Of a stretch of DNA of 64,000 nucleotides, positions 34,684-43,064 are shown one piece after another. This DNA is from an uncultured Clostridia bacterium (GTDB lineage: Bacteria; Bacillota; Clostridia; Christensenellales; Borkfalkiaceae): positions 1 to 64,000 of the forward strand of contig CAJFQM010000013.1 in NCBI GenBank assembly GCA_904419075.1. Direction: 5' to 3'. The notes below the pieces were generated by a model. The model had not been told where the DNA came from, did no database searches, and saw only the letters and a list, made by a program, of their open reading frames with translations. The stretch's first letter is position 1, and each line of letters begins with the position of its first letter. The position numbers were made by a program, and so were the translations under genes.

Positions 34684-35488
34684 TTAACGCCTCCGCTATC
34701 TGTTTTTCCTGTTTTACTATTTCCGCCAGCTCCTCTTTTGTTGTAAAATGCTCCGTTGCCTTCGTACTACCCGCTCTCCGACGTTCTTCTTTCAGCCGTG
34801 CACGAATATACAGCTTATCCAAAATCCCGAGCTCTTCCGTCAACACTCCCTTTACACGCTCCGAAGCATAATATTCCCGCATCCGACGCCGCGTCGTTCT
34901 AAGTACGCCGATCGCTCCTTCAAAACTTCCGATTTTCAGTTCCGGCAGTTCCGCAAAGTTCTGGGTTATGATCCTTTCCGTCATTTCGTCCGATGCTTCT
35001 GACGTTAAATCCGAAATCTCATATACACACAGCGCACCGTCATATACCTCCGCAAATTCCTCTTCCGTAAACTCACCTTCCGACAACGGATATTCGTTTA
35101 ACCAATGCAGATTTTTATCTACGCACACATAGTGATCCTCACGCCACGACGAACGTTTGAATTTCAGAAAAAAACGCGTATTCACCCGAATCAGACTCAA
35201 TTTGTCATCCCGCTGCTTCCGTAACGTCTCTATCGCCGAACTTGCTTTGCAGGGTAAAAATTCGTGTTTCACGATTCCGTATTCTTCCGCCACGTCCTGC
35301 AGTCTCGGCAAAGCATAATAGTTTTCGTACGTCGCTCCCCTTCGAAAATCGTCAAATACCTGTCCCAAGCCTATGAACCCGCTCCCGTATAATTTCCGTA
35401 TGTCGTAGCTCTTCGACAGCCACGCCATAAAATATTTTTCCACACACGACATTCCCAAAGTTTCAGACAATTCCTTACGTCCGATCAT
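34652..35488 (-). CDS. BtrH-like papain-fold acyltransferase/peptidase homologue (second)
   Basis: A 278-residue protein. Cys15 in LGMSCVEKYFMAWLSKSYDI, His119 in REDHYVCVDKNLHWLNEYP and an Asn/Glu after it give the same spacing as in the first BtrH-like protein of this operon (Cys24/His119), although the sequences have diverged greatly. About 130 helical, charged residues follow. I infer a carrier-dependent acyltransferase or a cysteine peptidase of the C39/BtrH group. The start ATG at 35488 lies 14 bases inside the preceding gene. Confidence 0.6.
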   Translation of the reverse strand: MIGRKELSETLGMSCVEKYFMAWLSKSYDIRKLYGSGFIGLGQVFDDFRRGATYENYYALPRLQDVAEEYGIVKHEFLPCKASSAIETLRKQRDDKLSLIRVNTRFFLKFKRSSWREDHYVCVDKNLHWLNEYPLSEGEFTEEEFAEVYDGALCVYEISDLTSEASDEMTERIITQNFAELPELKIGSFEGAIGVLRTTRRRMREYYASERVKGVLTEELGILDKLYIRARLKEERRRAGSTKATEHFTTKEELAEIVKQEKQIAEALNDERTTDGKN

Positions 35489-36545
35489 CCTTTATTTCCT
35501 CCAATAAATACCTCGTATCCGCATTACACAACCGCATTCGTTCATCTGCCGTCCAACGATATTTCTTATTTTGCATGTAATCCGTAACTTCCGGTACGAT
35601 TTTTCCGTATTCTCCCGCTGCAAGCAACATATCTTCATCATGAAATACCCGACCGACTTGACCCAGTACCGCCCCCGCCGCTTCTTCTGCTCCGTTTTCG
35701 CGCAATTGTCGTTCCAGTTCCTCCATCTTCACCTGTCCGCTGTGCCAATAATAATAAATGTCCGCCAGTTTATATAAATCCAGGTCTTTTCCCTTTCCGA
35801 CCATGAACATCGTCCTGCTTTCCTTATATTGGTGCAGCAGCAAATGAATGAAAAATGCCGTCTCCGACGCCGAATACAACCCGATTTTTCCTTCATATTT
35901 CTTCCGTCCGCACAGCATTTCTTCTCGCAATCCGATATATTCCGACGGCGTCGCCCCAAGGGAAAAATTGATATCCGTTTCTATATACGGTATTTCCGAA
36001 TTTCCCGTCAATTTCAGAAACGGCGCCGTCTCGCCCCGATTCATTCGCCGGCTCAGAATTTCCGACCGCTCGAAACCCTGAATTTTTCTGCTTTCGGGAT
36101 CATATCTGCCTTGTACATATCCCAGCCGTTTCAGTATCTCCGAAACTTCCGTCAGATTCTCCGATCTTACCAAAATATCTATATCGTTGGACGACCTTTC
36201 GCCCGATCCGTAAAACGCCGGACGACCGTCTCGCCCCATGGCGTTGCTCAATACGCTCCCTTTCAAAAATATATGCTCCGTACCCGATTCTTCCAGCGCC
36301 GACGAAAGTTCGCGCAGATAACGCCTCATGAAACGTACCCGCCTCGCCTGATTTTCATATTCCCGACTCAGTATCTTTTCCATCTTCGGCGGAAAACGTA
36401 CCCATGACGGCTTTCGCGAATAAAACAACCCCGCTATTCGGTGGGCTATCAGAAAACCTATCGTTTCATAACTTTCCGGATAATATCCTCGCCATTCTTC
36501 CCCCTTCAACACCTTCACGACATACTCCAACGTCCTGCCTTTCAT
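35475..36545 (-). CDS. nucleotidyltransferase-family protein (NTP_transf_5 type)
   Basis: A 356-residue protein. The motifs IFLKGSVLSNAM (about 92-103) and SSNDIDILV (about 118-126, two Asp for metal) are those of the uncharacterised nucleotidyltransferase family that often sits in peptide natural-product clusters such as lasso peptides. Such enzymes transfer a nucleotide to a hydroxyl or similar group. I start it at the ATG 36543-36545 because GGAGG is correctly placed; the frame is open further upstream, but that part is the kinase gene in another frame. Start and stop of the two genes overlap (ATGA). Confidence 0.82.
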   Translation of the reverse strand: MKGRTLEYVVKVLKGEEWRGYYPESYETIGFLIAHRIAGLFYSRKPSWVRFPPKMEKILSREYENQARRVRFMRRYLRELSSALEESGTEHIFLKGSVLSNAMGRDGRPAFYGSGERSSNDIDILVRSENLTEVSEILKRLGYVQGRYDPESRKIQGFERSEILSRRMNRGETAPFLKLTGNSEIPYIETDINFSLGATPSEYIGLREEMLCGRKKYEGKIGLYSASETAFFIHLLLHQYKESRTMFMVGKGKDLDLYKLADIYYYWHSGQVKMEELERQLRENGAEEAAGAVLGQVGRVFHDEDMLLAAGEYGKIVPEVTDYMQNKKYRWTADERMRLCNADTRYLLEEIKDDRT

Positions 36546-37195
36546 ATCACTCCTCCGCGATACAACTCCGCTTTCACCATAGAAAACGCTTTTTCCTCCG
36601 CTCCGCTCGTGTCCAACACTACAAATCCTTCCCGCTTCGACAGCTTCATGAACTCGTCCGATACTTTCCTTAAAAGCTCTTCGTCCAAATATCGCTCCTT
36701 TTCCTCCGGACGGCTTTTGATCCGCTCGATCGCCTGCCACGGCGGAACATTCGCCAAAAAGACTATATCCGGTTTCAATATGTATTTCGCCGCTTCGTAA
36801 AACCATTTCTCTTTCTTATATCCTCTCGCCAACATGTTCGCCAGCGAAGTATAAATATATCGATCGCACAACAACGTCTTTCCCCTCCTTAACATCGGTT
36901 CTATCACTTCGTAACCGTGTTGGATCCGATCCGACATCGTCAAAAGCTGCACCGCTCGGTAATCGATCGTTTCGTGATTCGCACTATACATCATCTTTTG
37001 GAACAGCCTTGTCTTCCTCGATAAATCCGTCGGCTGCTTTATGCTCAATACCTGCTCCCTTCCCTGTCTCTCTTCCAAAAATTTTTCCGTCAGTTTCAAC
37101 AGCGTCGTTTTCCCGGCTCCGTCCGTTCCTTCGAATACGATCAGCTTTCCCTTATCTTCTTTGTCCCGTTCTTTCAGCCTGAGTCTACGTTCCAT
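36542..37195 (-). CDS. thymidylate-kinase-like P-loop kinase
   Basis: A 217-residue protein of the dTMP kinase fold: P-loop FEGTDGAGKTT (about 21-31), the DR(Y) motif LLCDRYIYTSLANM, and a lid with RPEEKERYLDE. It begins with an extra basic stretch (MERRLRLKERDKEDKGK). Because it is embedded in an operon of a nucleotidyltransferase and carrier proteins, it may be a dedicated kinase for an unusual nucleotide or substrate. Whether it can be the cell's thymidylate kinase cannot be judged here. Confidence 0.88.
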   Translation of the reverse strand: MERRLRLKERDKEDKGKLIVFEGTDGAGKTTLLKLTEKFLEERQGREQVLSIKQPTDLSRKTRLFQKMMYSANHETIDYRAVQLLTMSDRIQHGYEVIEPMLRRGKTLLCDRYIYTSLANMLARGYKKEKWFYEAAKYILKPDIVFLANVPPWQAIERIKSRPEEKERYLDEELLRKVSDEFMKLSKREGFVVLDTSGAEEKAFSMVKAELYRGGVI

Positions 37196-37727
37196 TTCTT
37201 CTCCCTCTCAACAAGATTTTTCCGCCGTTCTTTCTTTCCTCTGTTTCCGCAACGCTTTTCTCCCCTGAAACCGATTTCTCGACCTCCCTCGTTTCAGGAT
37301 CTTTTACCGGTTTCTCCTCGGCTTCCGTTTCCGACTCCGATCCCGTTAATCGGCGGATCGCTTCCAGCAGTTTTTCGTTCTCTTCAACGATATACTCCTT
37401 CTTCAGTTTTTCTTTTGTGGGAAACAACTTTTCCCACAGCGCATAAAATGTCAGGCTCAGGCTACTCGACGAAAGCCATAACGTTATGAATTCTTTCGTC
37501 ATATCGATTTCACCTTTTGTCGCCGCCATATATCCCAACGTCAGACAAAAACCCAGAATTATCGGCAAAAATACCAGATATCGCGTTACCTTGCTTCCGT
37601 CTTCCAGCTTCTTCGTAAATGTTTTGATCGGAATTTTCAACAACCCCGTCAAAACATTGATCACCAAGCCCAATATTACCGCTTCCAATCCGTATTCGCC
37701 TATTATGTTTATGATTTCTTCCTCCAT
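37185..37727 (-). CDS. holin-like small membrane protein
   Basis: A 180-residue protein with three hydrophobic segments in the first 110 residues (LEAVILGLVINVLTGLL, YLVFLPIILGFCLTLGYMAA, FITLWLSSSSLSLTFYALW). A long charged cytoplasmic tail follows (KLKKEYIVEENEKLLEAIRR, then Glu/Lys rich). The layout is that of phage holins of clostridia, and the ArpU-like gene upstream fits a phage origin. No endolysin is seen in the operon. It could make a pore that exports the signal-less YD-repeat protein; this is inference only. Confidence 0.62.
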   Translation of the reverse strand: MEEEIINIIGEYGLEAVILGLVINVLTGLLKIPIKTFTKKLEDGSKVTRYLVFLPIILGFCLTLGYMAATKGEIDMTKEFITLWLSSSSLSLTFYALWEKLFPTKEKLKKEYIVEENEKLLEAIRRLTGSESETEAEEKPVKDPETREVEKSVSGEKSVAETEERKNGGKILLRGRRNGT

Positions 37728-37791
37728 TCCTCTTTCCCTCCGTTTATGTTTTTCACCGTTCTCTTCAAAAAACGTCTTTTACTTTTACTTT

Positions 37792-39039
37792 TTATTCGTA
37801 TATCGAACGGATCCGCTCTTCCCTCAGGCGATTCGTCAACTCTACGTTCTGCGCGCCTCCGCTCTCTATCGTTCCTTCATAACTTTCCACTATATTGTCT
37901 TTTACAATCCCGATTTCTCTTCCCCCATAGATCCCGCAATCCCTCACGTTTCGGATCAGGTTCCCCGTTATTATGTTCCCTTTCGCTTCTACTCCTCCCG
38001 CATAGATCCCGCAGCCGCTTTGACATTCTTCTTTCGCCATCAGTACTTCCATTACGTTTCCAGATATGATACAGCTTCCCGCTTTTTGCTCTAAAATCCG
38101 CGCGTTTCGGCTCGTTGAGGTCAGTATATTCCCCTCGATACTGCTGTTATTTCCGTAATTTCGGATACTCCTCCCGCAGATTGTATGCGTCGATAAAATT
38201 TTGTTCGACGATACTTTCGTATACTCCCCGTGGTTTTCCAACCCTACGCACATTCCCGCCCATTCCCCGACAAGATTGTTCGACGTTATAATCGTATACA
38301 ATCCTTCGTTAATGAATCCGAACGCATGCGCCTGTTCTTTCTCCTTCCCGATATTATGCGTCCCGTTTGCCTTGATGTTGTTGCCCACAAACCGCCCGAA
38401 ACGACCGTTCGTGTATACGCCCACCGCTTTCTGCCTTTCCCCTTCTCCACGGTTTTCCGCATATATATATGTATTCTGCACCGAAATGCTGTTCGACAGA
38501 TTGTTATATATTCCGTATACCGTATTCGCCTTCGGATACTCTTCCGAAAGACAGGATACTTTGATAAGACTGTTATCCACTACCAGATTATCCGCCCGCG
38601 TCTCTAAATGCGTGTCCAGATTTCCGTTGTTGTATATCCCCGACAGCGTTATCTGCTTATCCGCATACATCTCTATCCGACAGTTCTCTATTTTCAGCCC
38701 GAAGGCCGTATTGTAAATCCCCGACAGCATTCTCATGCTATGCGTCGGATTTTTTACGGAAACGCGCATATACAAATTACGCAACGTTACATTCCGCGCC
38801 GACGGATGTACAAATATAATTGCCCAGTCGCTCCCCGTGCTGTCCTCTACCTCCGTTTCCAATACCGCGTCGCTTCCGTCTATCACCACTTCCGACTCTC
38901 GAAGATTCACCAATCCTTTCATGCACGTCTTCCCGATCGTGAAACTTTGGCCCTGACTCAGGTTGAGTCGTACCACCCCTTTTAATCGGATTTCCCGACT
39001 TGTCCCGTTCGCTTCAAACATTGTTTCCTGCTCTTTCAT
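37792..39039 (-). CDS. right-handed beta-helix protein, not secreted
   Basis: A 415-residue protein made of about 15 short beta-helix turns, each with a GIYNN or N-N-I type corner (LSGIYNTAFGLKIENCRIEM, GIYNNLSNSISVQNTYIYA, GCGIYAGGVEAKGNIITGN). The fold occurs in phage tail fibres and in polysaccharide lyases. No catalytic residues of a known lyase stand out. There is no signal peptide, which fits a phage-type fibre or assembly protein better than a secreted enzyme. Confidence 0.72.
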   Translation of the reverse strand: MKEQETMFEANGTSREIRLKGVVRLNLSQGQSFTIGKTCMKGLVNLRESEVVIDGSDAVLETEVEDSTGSDWAIIFVHPSARNVTLRNLYMRVSVKNPTHSMRMLSGIYNTAFGLKIENCRIEMYADKQITLSGIYNNGNLDTHLETRADNLVVDNSLIKVSCLSEEYPKANTVYGIYNNLSNSISVQNTYIYAENRGEGERQKAVGVYTNGRFGRFVGNNIKANGTHNIGKEKEQAHAFGFINEGLYTIITSNNLVGEWAGMCVGLENHGEYTKVSSNKILSTHTICGRSIRNYGNNSSIEGNILTSTSRNARILEQKAGSCIISGNVMEVLMAKEECQSGCGIYAGGVEAKGNIITGNLIRNVRDCGIYGGREIGIVKDNIVESYEGTIESGGAQNVELTNRLREERIRSIYE

Positions 39040-39059
39040 CTCTTTTCTCCTTTCCTTGT

Positions 39060-39434
39060 TTATTCCGTTATTCCTTCACTCAGTATTTCGTCCCGCTTCA
39101 AATATCCGTCATATATGTACAATTCGTATATCTTCTCTACGATCATCTGTTTGATATGATAGTAGTTCCCTTCCGATATCGGCAGTTTCATCATTACTTC
39201 CCGATCCCGCTTTCCGAAAATTATGCTCTCTCGGATTACTTTTTTTACTACCTCATCTCTTTCTTTTTCCATCACTTCATGAATATATTCCTTCAATTTT
39301 TTCGTCCATTCCGGCAGCTCTTTCCGTTGGGGACTCCTGTCTCGCCCCACGATTATTTCTTTTTCTCCCGTCGCAATTGCCTGCTCTACTTTCCTGTAAT
39401 TTTTTATATAATACTTTAATTCTTTCTTTTCCAT
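39060..39434 (-). CDS. ArpU-like phage-type transcriptional regulator
   Basis: A 124-residue protein of the ArpU/RinA-like group, which resembles sigma-70 region 4 and activates late genes in phages of Gram-positive bacteria. It shows the start ELKYYIKNYRKVEQAIATGE and a C-terminal helix-turn-helix-like part (DREVMMKLPISEGNYYHIKQ). It is the first gene of the operon that runs to 26216, so it may control the operon itself. ATG at 39434; no strong ribosome site, only GGGAAAG about 15 bases upstream. Confidence 0.75.
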   Translation of the reverse strand: MEKKELKYYIKNYRKVEQAIATGEKEIIVGRDRSPQRKELPEWTKKLKEYIHEVMEKERDEVVKKVIRESIIFGKRDREVMMKLPISEGNYYHIKQMIVEKIYELYIYDGYLKRDEILSEGITE

Positions 39435-39463
39435 TTGTTTTACTACTTTCCCTTACACTGAAC

Positions 39464-39536
39464 AGTCAACCCCGCCCTTTGATTTCCCCTTATAAATCAA
39501 AGGGCGGGGTTGACTTTTACAGTCAACCCCGCCCTT
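39464..39536 (-). promoter_or_regulatory. triple-repeat leader with two mutually exclusive hairpins
   Basis: A 16-base element (AGTCAACCCCGCCCTT) occurs at 39464 (extended to 22 bases), inverted at 39494-39515, and again direct at 39521-39536. The middle copy can pair with either neighbour: 22 bp with the left one or 16 bp with the right one. In the minus-strand message the leader begins in the right copy. On the plus strand the right-hand hairpin is followed by GCTTTTTTATT, a good terminator. It may be an attenuator for the operon, a bidirectional insulator, or both. Confidence 0.8.
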
Positions 39537-39544
39537 GCTTTTTT

Positions 39545-39574
39545 ATTATATCACATCTTCCTTTCTTTTGTCTT
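39545..39574 (-). promoter_or_regulatory. promoter of the ArpU-to-RHS operon
   Basis: Perfect TATAAT (39545-39550) with AAGACA (39569-39574) 18 nt upstream on the minus strand. Transcription would begin near 39538, at the edge of the triple-repeat leader. Confidence 0.6.
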
Positions 39575-39659
39575 TAAAGTTTTTGGATTTTTTTAATTTT
39601 TTTATTTTTTTACATATTGTAAAAAATTCAGCTTTATGTTTTCTGAAGACATAAAACAT

Positions 39660-39688
39660 ATTGAGGCGAAGTCTCCTTACGCCTCAAT
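39660..39688 (-). terminator. probable terminator of the GH28-like operon
   Basis: Stem ATTGAGGCG / CGCCTCAAT with an 11-nt loop, followed on the minus strand by ATGTTTTATG. It ends the long transcript that begins near 51960. Confidence 0.55.
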
Positions 39689-39736
39689 ATTATCAATATT
39701 ATTATCTATGCAAGTGCTTTCTGAGTCAACGCACCG

Positions 39737-41329
39737 TCATTGCGGGAATTCGCCCATGACATGGAGGTCATTTTCCGCATTAAAAACTTGTGTATTTATA
39801 TCATATAAAGTTTTATCCTCCACAGATTTTTGAAGGAATTTTTTTCCGTTAGACACAATATTCTCAAAACAAATACTCTTCACCTCACTGTATTCGTTTT
39901 CAAATGTTTGTATATAAAGTACCAATCCACGATTGTTTTCGGCTTCAATGTCACGGAAAAGAATATTTTTGACCTTTCCCCAACCTTCTCCCCTGCCGCC
40001 GCTGCCTCCGATATAAATATTACAGATTGCCTGATTGTAGCTCATATAAATTTCTGTACCGACAAACTGAATATCGTGCATGGTGGCTTCGGGGTTATCC
40101 CCCATTTGTATGACATTACAACCGAGATGCTTTGACCAAGTTCCCAACGCAAAGCCTACCGAATTGTTTTCAAAGCGCACATTTTCCGTATCGTGATTGG
40201 ATTCGTAAATACATCCGTAAGCAACGGCTTTATCCGTCCATGCCGCATTGTTTCTGAACAAAATATTATTGGTATAGCCCGACTTTGTGGTTGATTTTGT
40301 TTCAAACGCATCGTCACCCGTACGGACAAAACAATTTTCCACAATCCCGTCGCGGCAGTCCGAAAGCATGACACCGTCGGAAAACACGCGGTAGCCCATG
40401 ATAAAAACATCGGAAACATATACGTCCTCACAATTATAAAAGCAAAGAGACCATGACTGAGCGTTTATAATCGACAATCCGCGTACGGATGCACCCATAA
40501 CTTCAGAAAAGGCAATACCGGATTTGTTATTTGTATAACCTTGAAATGTTTCTCCTCCGCAACAAGCGGAAAAATCGATAATACCTCTGCCTTCAAAACG
40601 AATGTTTTTATCCCCGCAGGCAAATACGGCGTTCTCTACCGAATTGTCGGGAGAAGGAGTCACTGTGATATAAACACCGCGTTCCAGATAGAACACACTG
40701 TTTGCAGGAAGACGAATTGTATCCGTTTCGTAACGTCCCTTTTCAAAATAATAAACGGTATTCTCCTGCGTAAAATTTGTTTCCGCCGCGACATAATTGT
40801 TCGGCTCGATTCTTTTTATCGTATAACCTTCCGGCACGGAAAAGGGTTCAAAACGTTTTATAATCAAGGTAAGGGGTTCAATATAATTTCCGTTAAACGC
40901 AAAGGAATAGCTGCCGTATGTATCTATTTTCGCAGTCGCTTTTCCTTTACGCACCTCGGCAATAACTCCGCGGCTTCGCGGAAGTACAACGGCAAAAGCA
41001 TCCTCCCTTCGCAATGCCGTGGAGTTTTCCGTCGCGCTTATCTCCGTTTTCAGCTGCAAACATCCCTCCTCTCCTCCTTCTATATCTACATAGACAAAAG
41101 AATGAATTCCGTTTGCACTGCGGGCGGCATATACGGGTATCGCCTTCCCGTTAATTTTCATTGTGTAATAGGGAGAAAGAATGACGCCGTCCCTAACGGG
41201 TAGATTCGTACATACTTCATGTTCATAAACGCCAATCTCCGCGCCCTGCAGAGATCTGATTCCTTCGTACACGGAAGGATGCAGTATCAGTTTTTCGTCT
41301 TTGCTTTTTGCTGAAATCTTATTTCCCAT
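39737..41329 (-). CDS. GH28-like beta-helix glycosidase, cytoplasmic form
   Basis: A 530-residue protein, mainly a right-handed beta-helix of the polygalacturonase (GH28) type. It shows FSDGVMLSDCRDGIVENCFV, then RTGDDAFETKS with the Asp pair seen in GH28, and YIGGSGGRGEGWGKVKNILF. The usual GH28 GHG is not evident. I take the ATG at 41327-41329 (MGNKISAK), preceded by AGAGGG; the frame is open much further, but only as a shadow of the neighbour gene. It is about as long as the mature part of the lipoprotein at 41385 and clearly its paralogue, yet has no signal peptide. It may act on imported oligosaccharides. Confidence 0.85.
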   Translation of the reverse strand: MGNKISAKSKDEKLILHPSVYEGIRSLQGAEIGVYEHEVCTNLPVRDGVILSPYYTMKINGKAIPVYAARSANGIHSFVYVDIEGGEEGCLQLKTEISATENSTALRREDAFAVVLPRSRGVIAEVRKGKATAKIDTYGSYSFAFNGNYIEPLTLIIKRFEPFSVPEGYTIKRIEPNNYVAAETNFTQENTVYYFEKGRYETDTIRLPANSVFYLERGVYITVTPSPDNSVENAVFACGDKNIRFEGRGIIDFSACCGGETFQGYTNNKSGIAFSEVMGASVRGLSIINAQSWSLCFYNCEDVYVSDVFIMGYRVFSDGVMLSDCRDGIVENCFVRTGDDAFETKSTTKSGYTNNILFRNNAAWTDKAVAYGCIYESNHDTENVRFENNSVGFALGTWSKHLGCNVIQMGDNPEATMHDIQFVGTEIYMSYNQAICNIYIGGSGGRGEGWGKVKNILFRDIEAENNRGLVLYIQTFENEYSEVKSICFENIVSNGKKFLQKSVEDKTLYDINTQVFNAENDLHVMGEFPQ

Positions 41330-41384
41330 ATTGAACCCTCTATTTTCATTTTCTCGTACAGTTTCTTCCTGCACGTCCATCTTT

Positions 41385-43046
41385 TTATTGTTCATCCAGT
41401 GTATTAATATACAACGACATCGAGTAGAAAACGCCTTCCTGTGTGGAGTCTTTGAAATAAGCGTCGTCCGACACGAGTTCCTTCGTAAAGAGCGTGCCGT
41501 TAGACACCACGTTATCGAGGTAAATATTTTTAATTTCGGTATTCTCCTGCGTATAACTGCGCAGATTGAGAACGAGCCCGTAATTCCGTTTCGCCGTGAT
41601 ATCTCTGAAATAGATTTTATTGACCTTTCCCCAACCTTCACCCCTGCCGCCGCTGCCGCCGATATAAATATTACAGATTGCCTGATTGTAGCTGGTATAA
41701 ATTTCCGTACCGACAAATTGAATATCGTGCATGGTAGCCTGTGGATTATTTCCCATTTGTATGACATTACAACCAAGATGCGATGACCACGTTCCGAGCG
41801 CAAAACCCACAGAATTATTTAAAAAAGTGACGTTCTGCGTATCTTTGCTGGACTCATAAATGCAACCGTAAGCAACCGCTTTGTCCGTCCATGCGGCATT
41901 GTTCTGAAACAGAATGTTATCGGTATATTTTCCGTTGTTTGCGGAAGTCGTCGATTTGGTTTCGAAGGCGTCGTCACCCGTACGGATAAAACAATCCTCC
42001 ACAATCCCGTCGGCACAATCGGAAAGCATGATGCCGTCGGCAAAAGTACGATAGCCGAAATTGATAATATCCTTTACATGCACCTCCTCACAGGCATTAA
42101 AACACATTGTCCAAGTCTGCGAATTAATAACGCTGAGCCCCGAGAGAGAAACGTTCTTCACTTCGTTGAATACAATCCCCGATTTGTTGCCGTTGCTGCC
42201 ACCGTTACAATCGGAAAAATCGACAAGTCCCCGCCCCGCGATACTGATATTCTCCGTCCCTGCGTTTGTAATGGCATTCTCCACCGCGCCTTCTTCGGAC
42301 GGTTGCACGGCTATATATGCTCCCCGTTCCAGGTAAAGCATACTGTTGGAAGGCAAACGAATACAATCCGTCTCATATACACCCTGACCGAAATAATAAA
42401 CCGTATTCTCAGCGGTAAAATTCGTCTGTTCTGCCGTATACGAGCCGGGTTCCACATTTTGTACGACATACCCCTCGGGAGCGGAAAATTCCTCATATTC
42501 CTTCACCATCAGCGTAAGAGGCTCAATATAATTTTTATTAAAGGCAAAAGAAAAACTGCCAAATTTGTCAATCGTAGCGCTGACAGTCTCGCCTTCGATT
42601 TCCGCCGTGACGCCGTTCCGTTCCGGAAGTACGACGACTTCGGGAGAAGAATCATTCAATACCGTAGACAAATTCGTCGGAGAAAGCTCCACATTCAACG
42701 AAAAAGAACCGTCTTCTTCTCCGCTCTTTACGTCGAGATACGCAAAAGAATGGATACCGTTTGCACTGCGAGCGGCATATACGGGTATTTCCTTTCCGTT
42801 TACCTTCATCGTATAATAAGGAGAAACGCAAATCCCTTCGTCGACGGGATTGTCGGAAAGATCACCCGTAAAAGCACTGACGGCAGCGCTGTCGGAAAGT
42901 TTTACGGCATCGGTATACTCGGCGGGAAAAACTTCGCATGAAGCCCCGCCGCCCGAGGATTGTCCCTCCGAAGAGGTACACGCCGAAAAAATCGTCGTTA
43001 AAAAACATAAACTTATAAATATTGCAGATATTTTGAATTTTTTCAT
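41385..43046 (-). CDS. GH28-like beta-helix glycosidase, lipoprotein form
   Basis: A 553-residue lipoprotein (signal peptide with lipobox TTIFSAC near residue 23, then a Ser/Gly linker). Its GH28-like beta-helix resembles the downstream paralogue throughout, including TFADGIMLSDCADGIVEDCF, RTGDDAFETKS and YIGGSGGRGEGWGKVNKIYF. It would sit on the outer face of the membrane and cut a galacturonan-like or related glycan for uptake by the permeases encoded directly upstream. Substrate inferred from the family only. Confidence 0.88.
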   Translation of the reverse strand: MKKFKISAIFISLCFLTTIFSACTSSEGQSSGGGASCEVFPAEYTDAVKLSDSAAVSAFTGDLSDNPVDEGICVSPYYTMKVNGKEIPVYAARSANGIHSFAYLDVKSGEEDGSFSLNVELSPTNLSTVLNDSSPEVVVLPERNGVTAEIEGETVSATIDKFGSFSFAFNKNYIEPLTLMVKEYEEFSAPEGYVVQNVEPGSYTAEQTNFTAENTVYYFGQGVYETDCIRLPSNSMLYLERGAYIAVQPSEEGAVENAITNAGTENISIAGRGLVDFSDCNGGSNGNKSGIVFNEVKNVSLSGLSVINSQTWTMCFNACEEVHVKDIINFGYRTFADGIMLSDCADGIVEDCFIRTGDDAFETKSTTSANNGKYTDNILFQNNAAWTDKAVAYGCIYESSKDTQNVTFLNNSVGFALGTWSSHLGCNVIQMGNNPQATMHDIQFVGTEIYTSYNQAICNIYIGGSGGRGEGWGKVNKIYFRDITAKRNYGLVLNLRSYTQENTEIKNIYLDNVVSNGTLFTKELVSDDAYFKDSTQEGVFYSMSLYINTLDEQ

Positions 43047-43064
43047 CTTCTTTCTCCCTGAAAA

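Noticed and set aside
34652-35488. Possible endolysin (NlpC/P60 or C39 peptidase) next to the holin-like gene
   Set aside because: The Cys/His layout and the adjoining carrier protein fit BtrH better, and no wall-binding domain is present. I kept peptidase only as an alternative.
39464-39536. Short regularly placed repeats that look like the start of a CRISPR array
   Set aside because: Only three copies, one inverted, with 5 and 8 nt between; no spacers of uniform length and no cas genes.
39737-41803. Start of the second GH28-like protein at 41803
   Set aside because: The first 150 codons are the neighbour gene read in another frame; the ATG at 41329 has a ribosome site and begins the family similarity region.
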